From Sinotaia quadrata (taxonomy: Eukaryota > Mollusca > Gastropoda > Architaenioglossa > Viviparidae), in contig CM054180.1 of assembly GCA_028829895.1 (NCBI GenBank), positions 105,289,135 to 105,353,134 of the forward strand: 64,000 nt of DNA, in the 5' to 3' direction. Under the pieces are notes generated by a model. It had not been told where the DNA came from. It saw only the letters and a program-made list of their open reading frames with translations, and ran no database searches. Positions 47,021 through 57,765 of the stretch are shown piece after piece. The position numbers were made by a program, and so were the translations under genes. Position 1 is the stretch's first letter, and each line of letters begins with the position of its first letter.

Positions 47021-47408
47021 TATGACACCTCTCTGGGCATCCTTCATTTGTTATGATTATTATTTATTAATTAACAACATATAACTAATTACAAGTGATT
47101 AAAAATCTTAATTTATAGTTATTAATAATTCTCCCACAAGATCAACATGTATCTCACTTGGCGGATTATAAGGGTGTCGTAAGACTCTATTCTTTACAAA
47201 ATAACAAGATAGACGTTTTACTGTTGCATAATGTTCTGCAGGTGGAAACGTCTTACTAAAAGAATAATAAAAATCTCTCTTTTATTTATGTTTATCCACC
47301 CCCTATTACTCCAACATAAGGTTTTAATAAATGTGCAAGACAGTTAATAAATTTAACAATAAATTTAAATTTATTAAATCAACAATCAAATATACAACAT
47401 AATAATAT
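47021..47408 (+). mobile_element. Dispersed TG...CA repeat, copy 4 (left part, interrupted)
   Basis: It begins near TATGACACC at 47021 and follows copy 3 through CATATAACTAATTACAAG, TCTCACTTGGCGGAT and TTAAATCAACAATCAAATATA. At 47409 it is interrupted by the left terminus of copy 5. Confidence 0.75.
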
Positions 47409-47678
47409 TGTGACAGGCATGCCCTATTGGCTAATGAAAATTATTATTATTATTAATTAATCTTTCACAACCAATTACAAGTGATAAAAATCTTAATTTA
47501 CTTTATTAACGAACCTCCAACAGATACACTCGTCTATCACTTGGTGGATATGCGGGCTCAGTAAACGTTTTCTCTCTTCCACAACATAAACAAAATTTAC
47601 AGTCACATAATCTTTCCCTATGTGGAAAACTTCTTACTAAAGAAGAAGACAAATCTGATTTTAATCTATATTTAGTGT
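47409..47678 (+). mobile_element. Dispersed TG...CA repeat, copy 5 (left end, inserted into copy 4)
   Basis: A clean terminus TGTGACAGGCATG at 47409 is followed by the family's left sequence up to TCTATATTTAGTG near 47678, where a GA-rich tract starts. The rest of copy 5 and the remainder of copy 4 are missing. Confidence 0.75.
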
Positions 47679-47746
47679 GAGAGAGAAAGAACGAAGCGTG
47701 AGAGAGAGAGGGTATTGTGGGTGTGGGTGTGGGTGTGGGTGTGGGG
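47679..47746. repeat. (GA)n and (GGTGTG)n simple repeats
   Basis: GAGAGAG stretches lie at 47680-47711, and about four GGTGTG hexamers at 47718-47742. Confidence 0.9.
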
Positions 47747-47861
47747 GGCATTGGAATTATGCATTAGGTGTTATTAATATGTATGGTAAATGAAACGTTT
47801 GGGATCCAGAGCAGAGTTAAACATGTAGTTGTCATATTGTCTTTTGCCTTTCTTGATCTAT

Positions 47862-47995
47862 GAATTGCATAAAGGAATTTCCATGTGTTGTCATTGACTG
47901 AAAGGAATTTCCGTGTGTTGGCATTGGCTGAAAGGAATTTCCGTGTGTTGGCATTGGCTGAAAGGAATTTCCGTGTGTTGGCATTGGCTGGAAGA
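47862..47995. repeat. Minisatellite, 30-bp unit, 4 copies
   Basis: GAAAGGAATTTCCGTGTGTT followed by GGCATTGGCT. The first copy differs at three or four positions and the last three are identical. Confidence 0.97.
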
Positions 47996-48258
47996 GCTAA
48001 GTGACCGCGTTAATAGATTTTTCTGCTTTTTTCCCCAAAAAATCTTTTGTTGTTCTTATGTTGTTGCTAAGAGAAGTCGAGATTGAGTCTTTGAAAGAAG
48101 AAATTTTTAGTTACAAATGTTTTGGTAATATCATTCGTAAAGCACATGTAACATACATTTCAAAACGAGAGAAATTCGGTGGTGGTGGTGATGGTGGTTC
48201 CGTTAGCTTCCTTCCTCTTCAGAGTGTGAGTGATGCCGTTCGTCTTAGGACGTTTTAG

Positions 48259-48372
48259 GCCCTGGGTAGCTCAGGAAGGACTTGTCTCTCCCTCGCTATG
48301 CAACAGGTGGACCGCTCAGTATCAAAGCCTCGGGGGAAGATTCGACATTTGGGTTTGACTTGTAGATGTAAA
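48259..48372 (+). mobile_element. tRNA-derived SINE-like repeat, copy 2
   Basis: It contains TAGCTCAGGAAGG (48267), a good A-box, then ACTTGTCTCTCC and AGTATCAAAGCC where copy 1 (38501-38640) has GGTTCAATACCGAAGCC. The B-box is therefore damaged here while the A-box is better than in copy 1. Both copies end near TTGACTTGTAGATGTA. Confidence 0.6.
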
Positions 48373-49029
48373 AAATGTTACGCTGCATTGGGATTTTATT
48401 TAACGTTTGTAAAAGTCGTTGTGCTTTGGCATTAGTTGTAACGCTAACAGAATCATTCATTTCATGCGGCAAGTCCTGTAGTACACTGTTTAACGTAGTG
48501 TTTCGATGAGGGTTTGAATAATTTAGTTTAGTGAAAGTTATTTCTCCCAGAATTTTCAATAATAGCTCTCCATTGCAAAAGAGAAGATAACTCCAAAAGC
48601 GTTCGTTGGTCGTTTATAATCATAAAGTTGACGCTTCGAAGTTTCAAATGGTTTTGTGTCTTTTCAGTTTAATTTTAAGAAAAAGTTAAAGTGGCACAGG
48701 CATAATACTGAATTGTCTATTCTGGCAGTTGTGAAAGAGTTGTGAAAGAGTTATGAGGTGTTTGGTTTGTAAATTGTTGAATCTGTACAATATATACTTT
48801 TGTTTTCGTTAATTCCTCTTAATCAGCTGTACACGCTGACAAATACACATGGCTGCTGATATATCTTTTCTGCCAATTGAAATGATTTTTTAAAATAGCT
48901 ATTTATACAGGTCGAGTACGTGTAATATATTTATATTTTTTCGCTTGTTTTGTTTAGTGAATTATTTCTTTCTGATTGTTGATTGGTGGTGTTGAGCCAT
49001 TTAATCACTTTGCACCAGTAGATGAATGG
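48373..49029. other. Unique sequence, no gene recognised
   Basis: GTGAAAGAGTTGTGAAAGAG is a short local duplication at 48730. Nothing coding. Confidence 0.5.
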
Positions 49030-49224
49030 CTAGTCAAGACGTACAGATGATCAGAACATAAGTAAATTTGATGAAGACGTACAGTTGATGAAGACGTTCA
49101 TTGATTAGGACGTACAGATGATGAAAACGTACAGTTAGTCAGGATGTATGTTGATTAGGGCGTACAAGGGGTGAAGACGTAAAATTCACCATTACTATAC
49201 TGATTAGAAATTTCAGTTGATCAG
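49030..49224. repeat. Eroded repeat preceding the 35-bp array
   Basis: ACGTACAGTTGATGAAGACG, ACGTACAGATGATGAAAACG and AGGGCGTACAAGGGGTGAAG are diverged units of about 28-33 bp, similar in wording to the following array (…ACAGTTGATGAGCA…). Confidence 0.7.
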
Positions 49225-49568
49225 GAAGCACAATTGTAGGACATATAGTTGGACGCGCAGTTGATGAGCACATAAGGTATATCATGACGCACAGTTGATG
49301 AGCACATAAGGTATATCATGACGCGCAGTTGATGAGCACATAAGGTATATCATGACGCACAGTTGATGAGCACACATAAAGTTGATCATGACGCACAGTT
49401 GATGAGCACATAAAGTTGCTCATGACGCACAGTTGATGAGCACATAAAGTTGCTCATGACGCACAGTTAATGAGTACATAAAGTTGATCATGACGCACAG
49501 TTGATGAGCACATAAAGTTGATCATGACGCACAGTTGATGAGCACATAAAGTTGATCATGACGCACAC
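49225..49568. repeat. Minisatellite, about 35-bp unit, 9 copies
   Basis: GACGCACAGTTGATGAGCAC is followed by ATAAAGTTGATCAT or ATAAGGTATATCAT. The GGTATATC variant forms the first three copies and AGTTG(A/C)TC the rest. Confidence 0.95.
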
Positions 49569-50377
49569 ATGAGATAAAGCCCAGCATATGTAATGTAACT
49601 ACATTTCAGAGAGATTTAAATGTAAAGTCTGTTTTCTTCTTATTTTGTTTTTAAATGTGTAAAAACAAAATCAACCGAGTCCAGCTCCTTTAATTCATAC
49701 ACTTTTTGGTCAAGTACACGGTCAAGAATTCTGGCCAGCGATAACGAGTCGATGAGTTAACTACAAGCATAGAGACACTTGATGCACACTGGTCAAGAAG
49801 ATGGTTTTTCTTTTTTCTTTAAAAAAAGAGGGAATTCACCTGCACGGATTACGGATTAATTTTCTTCTACTTCACTCAGTATCAGTAAGTCTTGGACCAC
49901 TTGCTGCTCAAATTATCACTGAGGTCCCTCCCTATAAGGAACTTGTACCAGTCAGGGGTTGGAAGTCGTCATTTAAACATTACAGGAACCATTGTATTTT
50001 GTGCGGAATTTCATCCATTGCAGAGATCTTCACAAGTATTGCAAGAATTTCCGCGCCCCCGCCCCTCCTATTTTTTTTTCAAGGCGCGATGTTGGCTTAA
50101 GCAATAGTTACTATTTTCTTCTGGCTTTGGCTCCAATTCAGCTTACATTTCTAAAGCAGTGAAAATAAAGTGTGTTATTCATCATGCTGAGTTGTGTATG
50201 TTCCATGACAAAAATAATTTTACTTTTCAAGCGACTATTTAGGCAACATAAACAACAGTCTGAAAAAATAAACTGGCCCTCTTTGTCATTGCTCATATAG
50301 AACTGCCTAGTGACGTCATCTTAACGAATGAATATTTGCTTTGAGAATTATTACCATTAGGATGGCGGTGTCATTTG
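49569..50377. other. Unique sequence, no gene recognised
   Basis: A 99-codon frame at 49801-50100 has no domain and overlaps another open frame; C-rich at 50051-50067. Confidence 0.5.
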
Positions 50378-50601
50378 AAAAACAAAGAGTAGTTAAGTAA
50401 AAACACATACATTTTGCTTCATTAAATGTTTTACAAATATCGAATGTAGTTATAAGCCATAAGAAATAGCCCCACTTTGTGTTAATTATAAAAACAAAGA
50501 GTAGTTAAGTAAAAACACATACATTTTGCTTCATTAATTGTTTTACAAATATCGAATGTAGTTATAAGCCATAAGAAATAGCCCCACTTCGTGTTAATTA
50601 T
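50378..50601. repeat. Direct tandem duplication, 112-bp unit, 2 copies
   Basis: AAAAACAAAGAGTAGTTAAG begins at 50378 and 50490. Both copies run to GTGTTAATTAT with only a few differences. Confidence 0.97.
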
Positions 50602-50659
50602 GTAAACAATGTGGACGTCGTCATGGGCCACAGGAAATAGCATGCAGCTAGCGGGTTGC

Positions 50660-51688
50660 ATGTCTGAAACCCTATTACCATATCTGTCTGGGACCACATT
50701 ACCATGTTTGTCTGAGACCCTATTACCTTGTTTGTCTGAGACACCATTGCCGTGTCTGTCTGGGACCACATTAACATGTTTGTCTGGGACCACATTACCG
50801 TGTCTGTCTGGGATCACATTACTGTGTGTCTGGGACCACATTACTGTGTCTGTCTGGGACCACATTACCATGTCTGTCTGGGACCACATTACCATGTTTA
50901 TCTGGGACCGCATTACCGTGTCTGTCTGGGAGCACATTACCGTGTATGTCTGGAACCAAATTACCATGTTTGTCTGGGGCCACATTACCGTGTATGTCTG
51001 GAACCATATTACCATGTTTGTCTGGAGCCATATTACCATGTTTGTCTGGAACCATATTACCATGTTTGTCTGAAACCATATTACCATGTTTGTCTGGAAC
51101 CATATTACCATGTTTGTCTGGAACCATATTACCATGTTTGTCTGGGCCATATTACCATGTTTGTCTGGGCCATATTACCGTGTTTGTCTGGGCCATATTA
51201 CCGTGTTTGTCTGGGCCATATTACCATGTTTGTCTGGGTTTGTCTGGGCCATATTACCGTGTTTGTCTGGGCCATATTACCATGTTTGTCTGGGCCATAT
51301 TACCATGTTTGTCTAGGCCATATTACCATGTTTGTCTGGGCCATATTACCGTGTTTGTCTGGGCCATATTACCGTGTTTGTCTGGAACCATATTACCATG
51401 TTTGTCTGGGCCATATTACCATGTTTGTCTGGGCCATATTACCGTGTTTGTCTGGGCCATATTACCGTGTTTGTCTGGGCCATATTACCATGTTTGTCTG
51501 GGCCATATTACCGTGTTTGTCTGGGCCACATTACCGTGTTTGTCTGGGCCACATTACCGTGTTTGTCTGGGCCACATTACCGTGTTTGTCTGGGCCATAT
51601 TACCGTGTTTGTCTGGGCCATATTACCGTGTTCGTCTGGGCCATATTACCGTGTTTGTCTGGGAAACCATTACCGTGTCCGTCGATTA
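50660..51688. repeat. Minisatellite, 24-bp changing to 23-bp unit, about 43 copies
   Basis: Units of the form ACCACATTACCATGTTTGTC. From about 50690 to 51140 the unit is 24 bp (GGGACC/GGAACC start); from 51141 it is 23 bp (GGGCC start). In the 24-bp part the frame stays constant, while in the 23-bp part every unit shifts frame, yet no stop arises in several frames, giving spurious open frames of up to 313 codons. At over 1 kb this is the longest minisatellite in the window. Confidence 0.98.
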
Positions 51689-51955
51689 ATTAATTAGTCA
51701 GTCAGTCGTCTCACCAGTCAACACGCCAACCGACCAACAAACTAACAAATTAATCAAGTAAACTACCCATCAGTAAGAACAACACAATCAGTACTTGGTC
51801 TTGGGACAATAAAGAGGTGAGTTTTTAAATTCTGGTCGCTGAAGTGACAGACGACGGAAACCACTGTTTGGCTCCTCTTTCTACTGAAGTGCCTTACGGT
51901 AATTATTAGCGCATTAATGGCTGTGCTTTACGATGCAAACTTCCGCCGTAAAAGT
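51689..51955. other. Unique sequence, no gene
   Basis: Starts with a short TTAATTAATTAGTCAGTCAG simple-sequence stretch; otherwise nothing recognised. Confidence 0.5.
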
Positions 51956-52096
51956 CATCGAAAGCTAGGACTTACAGCTACGTCACAGACAAAATAATAA
52001 GCTGAGCTAGGACTTACAGCTACGTCACAGACAAAATAATAAGCTGAGCTAGGACTTATACAGCTACGTCACAGACAAAATAATAAGCTGAGCTAA
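51956..52096. repeat. Minisatellite, about 44-bp unit, 3 copies
   Basis: AGCTAGGACTTACAGCTACG followed by TCACAGACAAAATAATAAGC occurs three times, nearly identical. Confidence 0.97.
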
Positions 52097-52164
52097 ACCC
52101 TTAGTGACCTCGAGCTCTTTGCGCACAAGACGTGTATCAGTGCGTTACATACCTGTTATTACTT

Positions 52165-52312
52165 ACACTATGTCACATGCCTATTGTCTACAGTACGTCA
52201 CAAATCTATTGCCTACATTACGCCTCAAACCTCTTACCTACAGTACGTCACAAACCTACTGCATACAGTATGTCACAAACCTAGTGCCTACAGTATGTCA
52301 CATATCAACAAA
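52165..52312. repeat. Minisatellite, about 25-bp unit, 5-6 copies
   Basis: CTACAGTA(C/T)GTCACAAACCT with TACTGC/TATTGC linkers recurs from 52165 to 52312. Confidence 0.9.
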
Positions 52313-52407
52313 AGCTAATTAAATTATGGTCAGACAAAGATTAATTTCAAAATCTTTTGTAATTGTCTTCTTGATTACCGTTTTCTTTCTATGTCTCTGC
52401 ATGCAAG

Positions 52408-52410
<3 letters not shown>

Positions 52411-52465
<55 letters not shown>
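52411..52465. repeat. (TG)n microsatellite
   Basis: About 27 TG repeats, followed by imperfect GTGTATGTG sequence to about 52510. Confidence 0.97.
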
Positions 52466-52466
<1 letters not shown>

Positions 52467-52842
52467 GTGTGGATGGTGTGTATGTGTATGTGGTGTGTAT
52501 GTGTGTTGAGCGGGGGGGGGGTAAAAAGAGAGAGAAGGTAAGGAATAATAAAGAGGAATATCTAATTTTATCAAACTAGCTAAATATCGTGCTGCACGTT
52601 TTATTTTATTTTGTTTTATTCAAAGCAACGTGCAGATGAGGGGGAGGGGGTACTTGAGAAAAGTTTAAAATCATGTCACAGACTTAACTGATGCCTCTCA
52701 CTGCTCCTCCTTAACTGCTGAACAGATCTAAGATCTTTGCCGCGTGTCAGTGCGAGGTGTTAATATCAAAGGGACATCATTCACTCATTTGCATGTTATC
52801 GTGGCATCCAAGGGCCGTAAAACTGAAGGGAACTTGTAAACC

Positions 52843-52985
52843 TGGTCACCCGTTAGAAAAGCACACGAAGGGCAGACCAGATAAAAAGTGAAAGTGCGGT
52901 AACGCTGTGTAAAAATGGTCACCCGTTAGAAAAGCACACGAATGGCAGACCAGATAACAGTGAAAATGCGGTATTGCTGTTTCAG
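52843..52985. repeat. Tandem duplication, 74-bp unit, 2 copies
   Basis: GGTCACCCGTTAGAAAAGCA begins at 52843 and 52917; both continue through GGCAGACCAGATAA and GTGAAA.TGCGGTA..GCTGT. Confidence 0.95.
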
Positions 52986-53214
52986 TATCCGAGGATTAAA
53001 TTTTGGGTTTTTTTCAAATTTTCTTTTTACCCTGCAGGCCAAAGGTCATTGTTTAGTTCGAACGGCACTCGGTATGTTGTATGCCCCCATGTTGATCGGC
53101 CCGATAAACAAGTTTGTAAGACATTTTAGTTTTAAAACAGTTATACAATGTGAGCAGTCAGTCATAGTTGTGCAACGTGACTGTCAGTCAAATTGTGTGC
53201 TGCGCCAGCATTAC

Positions 53215-53725
53215 ACGTGAACTAGTTGTGTGAGTTACACGTGTTCCATTTGACTAGTTTGTTTTATTACAAATGTTACATGGGCCAGTTGTGTGCATTG
53301 CAAATGTTACATGTGATTGGTTGTGTTTATTACAAATGTTACATGTCGGCACGTTGTGTATTGCAAATGTTACATATGACTAGTTACGTTTATTACAAAT
53401 TTTGCACGCGGGCTACTTGTGTGTGTGCGTTACAAGTGTTACATCTGGTCTAGTTAGGTGTACTGCAAGTGATCCGGGTAAATAGTTGTTTTCTTTACAA
53501 ATGTTATATGTGGGCTAGTTGTGTGTATTATGAGTATTATATACATCTCTGCTCTTTGACTGTATCACAAGTGCTACATGTGAATTAGGTGTTTATTGTT
53601 AGTGCTGCAAATGGGCTACCTGTGTGTATTACTAGTGCTACATGTGGGCTAGTTGTGTGTATTACTAGTGCTACATGTGAACTAGGTGTTTAATTATTTG
53701 TGCTGCATGGGGGTTAGCTGTGTGT
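53215..53725. repeat. Irregular minisatellite, about 30-34-bp unit, about 15 copies
   Basis: Variations on GGGCTAGTTGTGTGTATTAC and AAGTGTTACATGTG recur throughout with uneven spacing; this is a moderately old array. Confidence 0.9.
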
Positions 53726-53820
53726 AGGGTTGCCTGACGTCCGGCAAAAGGAGGACATGTCCTCCGTCCGGCAGGCAAAGCTAAAAACCTTTAAAATGTC
53801 CGGCTTTTGTAATATTTTAT
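53726..53820. mobile_element. Possible terminus of a hAT-like DNA transposon
   Basis: AGGGTTGCCTGACGTCCGGC at 53726, followed by a palindromic block, resembles the CAGGGTTGCC-type ends of hAT elements. No opposite terminus or 8-bp target duplication was found, so this rests on motif resemblance only. Confidence 0.3.
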
Positions 53821-54750
53821 TATCTTACCTGTGAACAGTTTTATGCATATGTGATTGCTAACGAGGGTCTTCTGCAAAAAGTTGGCTCGTCTGAAAAATA
53901 TGTTGTATAAAAATTCTAGAATTGGCTGTTTAAATAATGTTTTATGGCATTTTGAAAAAAGCCTCTATTGAATTTAATTTAATTTCTTTTTTTAAAAATT
54001 TTTTAACAAGACTGTTTCTTGGTCGGTTCACCAAAAGACACTTATTGGCAGCTATTGTAATAAAATTGTACTGATTGCGGGTTTAATCAGGAGCACCTGT
54101 TCAACCGACCGAGAGATTATATAAGCATAATGTGTAGTGATTAACAATTCAATCTTAATGACGGAAGAGCCTCGTAAAGGGAGGTAACTCGATCACTATC
54201 TTGTTATGAAAAGTCAACTTTCATCGCTCCCGCTTTCTCCAATTCTACCCTCCCTTTAAAACGTGCAACTTATTTAGCGAGGGAATGTTTTAGATTTTTT
54301 AAAACACTTAAAATTTTTTAATGTAAAATCTATGAAAGATTCCAGATGATAATTACTGGAGAGTTTGACTCATATTTGCATATTAATAAATTAATCTGCT
54401 TAATAGTTTTTCTTTCAAGCCTTTTAGTTATCGTTTAACGCGGTGAACAGTGTCTCCAAAGGGCAATGAAGTAATTAAGGTGCTGTATTGATTTCGGTTA
54501 GCGGTTCATTGCAGACTTGTTTTTTGGTCTGCCTGTATGATTAAATCCGAGGTGATAAGATCGAGATTAGTTTTAAAGTGGCCAGACCTGATAGGATCGC
54601 CGCATTACGCAACACAGGCGATGTTCTCCTTTCCTTCTTATTGATATATAATTATTTCTTTGCTCTCGTCTTTTCAAGTTGAAGAGCTTTAAATTTGACT
54701 ACCTTAGGCATTACGGAGAGCTTGCAATCATTTGTAGTTGATCGTTCTAG
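53821..54750. other. Unique sequence, no gene recognised
   Basis: GTAAAGGGAGGTAACTCGAT at 54175 carries the GGGAGATAACTC-like phrase that I associate with molluscan repeats. No coding signal. Confidence 0.45.
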
Positions 54751-55021
54751 ATTGACGTCCCCTTTTAAGAGGTGTTAAGCAACTTGAATGACGTCACCTT
54801 TTAAGAGGTGTTAAGCAACTTGAATGACGTCCCCTTTTAAGAGGTGTTAAGCAACTTGAGTGACGTCCCCTTTTAAGGGGTGTTAAGCAACTTGAGTGAC
54901 GTCCCCTTTTAAGGGGTGTTAAGCAACTTGAATGACGTCCCTTTTAAGAGGTGTTAAGCAACTTGAATGACGTCCCCTTTACTCAAGTTGCTTAACACGT
55001 CCCCTTTTATAAGGTGTTGAG
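54751..55021. repeat. Minisatellite, 36-bp unit, 7 copies, each with a TGACGTC site, plus an inverted half-unit
   Basis: TGACGTC occurs at 54753, 54789, 54825, 54861, 54897, 54933 and 54968. The unit continues CCCCTTTTAAGAGGTGTTAA and GCAACTTGAA. At 54981-54998 the sequence ACTCAAGTTGCTTAACAC is the reverse complement of the GTGTTAAGCAACTTGAGT unit part, so one half-unit is inverted before the array resumes and ends. The copy at 54789 is a full palindromic CRE (TGACGTCA). Confidence 0.97.
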
Positions 55022-55892
55022 AAACTTTACCCAAAAGTACTCATATTTACAGCAAAAGCACTCACATTTACACATGAAGGACTCACACATTTACCCACTA
55101 AATGGTTCACCACCAAAAGGAAAGACATTTTATCCCCAGCGCAACGCATTCTTTTCGTGCCTAGAACTTGAGTGTTTCAAATCCAGAGACTGGAATGTTT
55201 ATTACGTCACTGAATGCCTCCTAAGAACGCTTGCAATGTGTAATGCCAGAAACGTCATAATAAGTTAGAACTTCAATAGCTCTGGCTAGTTTAAAGGTGT
55301 TCTTATTACTGATTTGCTTAAGTTGAAATAACTCTGCTTTAATTAAATATTCATGAGTTTTAAAAACAAATTCTATAATTCGTGTCAATTTCAATTATAA
55401 TTTATGCCATTTCAAAATATATATTATTCTGATTTGATTACATTTACAATAAACTGTGAGGCTTTTGTCTTTGTTTTATTGACTTCAGTTGTTTGTCTGT
55501 TTTATAAATTAGCCACTACATTGGGTTTTTTAATACTGACAATAACTCTCTCTAAAGTTGTAATTTCTTTAGTGCTTATAATCGCAATAACTCTGGTTTG
55601 TTTACATTGCAAAGACTCTTTCGGTTTCAATTAGTTGAGTCTGGTTTGTTCAATTTGCAATTATCTCTGCATATTTTACTTTGCAATGATTCTGCTTTGC
55701 TTAAGTTTGCAAACACTGTACATGATTATATTTGCAATGAATCTGCATTGTTAAATTTGCAATAATGTTTTTCTCATCTTACTTAATCGTTCTCTGGGAA
55801 TCAAAAATTGTTGCATCAAAACTGTTATTATTCTCCACTGAATCCTAAGGAGTTAAAAAGTTATTTACAACAAACATTTCTTTGAAATCCCG
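55022..55892. other. Unique and weakly repetitive sequence, no gene
   Basis: TTTGCAAT.A(C)TCTG(C/G)TTTG-like phrases recur loosely at 55555-55770, suggesting an old repeat. Frames of 76-84 codons at 55014-55268 and 55404-55634 show no domain (the latter is hydrophobic). Confidence 0.5.
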
Positions 55893-55893
55893 T

Positions 55894-55953
<60 letters not shown>

Positions 55954-56070
55954 TCAACCTTTCGTTCTTTCAATCTTTCTTTCTTTCAACCTTTCTTTCT
56001 TTCAACCTTTCTTTTTTTCTTTCTTTCTTCCTTTCTGCCTGCATGTTTGCCTTCCTTCCTTCTTTCTTTC
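55893..56070. repeat. (CTTT)n microsatellite
   Basis: About 15 pure TTTC repeats are followed by TTTCAACC and TTCC interruptions. Confidence 0.97.
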
Positions 56071-56407
56071 GCTTTAAAGCCTGTCTGAGGTGTTTATTTA
56101 CTTTCTCTTCTAATTGTGGTAACATGCTTTTTAGTTTGTTTGCAAAACACGTCCTCTCCATTAGCCTTCATTAAAGGAAATGGAGGTCGGAAACTTCTAA
56201 TTAAGTGTGAGTGCTTTGGCTAGCAGCTCGCTTTCAAATTGCTACAGGTTTGTTTTAAACCAGCACACAAGTAACCGTTGTCAGAGTGCAAAAGAAGCGA
56301 ATATAAACATCAGTTTAAAGTGCGAAGCTAGCTGCAAATCATTAAGTCTCTCTCAAAACTAATTAATAGTTTTGCAAACTTCCAATTAGAAGTGTGTTAA
56401 TTAGTAA
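56071..56407. other. Unique sequence, nothing recognised
   Basis: No coding or repeat structure. Confidence 0.5.
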
Positions 56408-57215
56408 TTAAGCGTTAGTAGCAGCAGTAGTAGTAGTAATAGTGGTAGTAGTAGTAGTGGTGGTAGCAGTAGCAGTAGTAGCAGCAGCAGTGGTAGTGGT
56501 AGTAGTAGTAACAGCAGCAGTAGTAGTAATAGTAGTAATAGTAGCAGAGGTGATAGTAATATTAATAGTAGAAGTAGAAGCAGTGATAGTAGTAGTAGCA
56601 ATAGTAGAGTAGCAGCAGTGATAGTAGTAGTAGTAGTAGCAGTAGTAGTAATGGCAGTAAAAGTAGCAGAGGTGATACTAGCAGTAGTAGTAATAGTAGT
56701 ATTAATAGCATAGTAGTAGCAACAGTTATAATAGTAATAGCAGTAGTAGTAGTAGCAGCAGTGATAGTAGTAGCAGTGGTAAAAGCAGTAATAGTAGTAG
56801 TAGCATTAACAGTAGTAGTAATAGTAGTAATAATGGTAGAAGTAATAGCAGTAATAATAGTAGTAATAGTGGTAGAAGTAATAGCAGTAGTAATAGTATT
56901 AATAGTGGTAGAAGTAATAGCAGAAGTAATAGTAGTAATAGTGGTAGAAGTACTAGCAGTAGTAATAGTAGTAATAGTGGTAGAAGTAATAGCAGTAGTA
57001 ATAGTAGCATCGTCATTAGCAGCAGTAGTAGTAGTAGTAGCAGTAATAGGAGTATGATTAGTAGTAGCAATAGTAGTAGCATCGATAACAACAGTAGCAG
57101 TAGCAGTAGCGGCAGTAATAGTAGTAATATGGCCAGTAGTAGCAGTAGTTACAGTAATAATAGTCGTAGCATCGTCATTAATTGCAGGGGCAAAAAAGTA
57201 GTAGTAGTAGCAGCA
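56408..57215. repeat. (AGT/AGC/AAT)n trinucleotide tract, about 800 bp
   Basis: Nearly every triplet fits AGT, AGC, AAT, GGT or AGA. A larger unit of about 36 bp (AGTAATAGTGGTAGAAGTAA and TAGCAGTAGTAAT) repeats at 56835-57010. The frames give poly-Leu, poly-Val or poly-Ser and are not genes. Confidence 0.97.
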
Positions 57216-57597
57216 GTTCAGTCTTTGTCATACACACACACAGACACAAAACTCCTATGCTCAGTTTTTTCCTACCCGTAAGCCACTGAGATAAAGTTTA
57301 CCATCCCTGTATCCAAGGCGACAGTGAGTCAGCAGCTTTATTCAGTCCACAGTATTATTCTCTTCTGCTATTTGTCACTGGCTGGAATCTGATGCTCACC
57401 ATTCCATGGTTTGTCACTCTCTGGAATGTGCGAACTTTTGTCGCACCACTGGAACCTGGTTCTCTCTGTTGCTCAGTTCGACTGCAAATTGTTCTATCTG
57501 GAGAAACATGGGTACGGCCAAGGAACGCTTCTCTGAGCAGTGGGGCAGGTCTTCCTGGCAGAATATCCAGGCAACTGTCATGCTTAGATTGTTGCGT

Positions 57598-57765
57598 TTC
57601 CTAGTATTACGATTTCTATTGGTATTATTTCTGGCTCTTACAGTCATAGTCTCTGGATTTCTAATCTGAGATTGTTGATTTTCCTAGTATTACGATTTCT
57701 ATTGGTATTATTTCTGACTCTTACAGTCATAGTCTCTGGATTTCTAATCTGAGATTGTTTCAATC
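57598..57765. repeat. 84-bp tandem duplication inside copy C
   Basis: CCTAGTATTACGATTTCTAT through GATTTCTAATCTGAGATTGT occurs twice, almost identical. It duplicates the part of copy C encoding the stretch between endonuclease and C-terminus. The identity of the two units contrasts with the age of the element, so the duplication is much younger. Confidence 0.95.

Noticed and set aside
50482..51697. Cys/Val/Pro-rich frames up to 313 codons in 50.5-51.7 kb
   Set aside because: They are translations of the 23/24-bp minisatellite; several overlapping frames are open simultaneously, and the unit length of 23 shifts frame every copy.
54751..55021. CRISPR-like array (36-bp regular repeats)
   Set aside because: Repeats are contiguous without variable spacers, and the surroundings are eukaryotic. 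The same applies to the other minisatellites.
56408..57215. Trinucleotide tract as the 3' tail of retrotransposon copy C
   Set aside because: Copies A and B have (TAA)n tails directly at the 3' end, whereas this tract is (ACT)n on the element strand and about 180 bp away from the last alignable base of copy C.
56401..57281. Poly-Leu, poly-Val and poly-Ser frames
   Set aside because: Direct translation of an AGT/AGC trinucleotide microsatellite.
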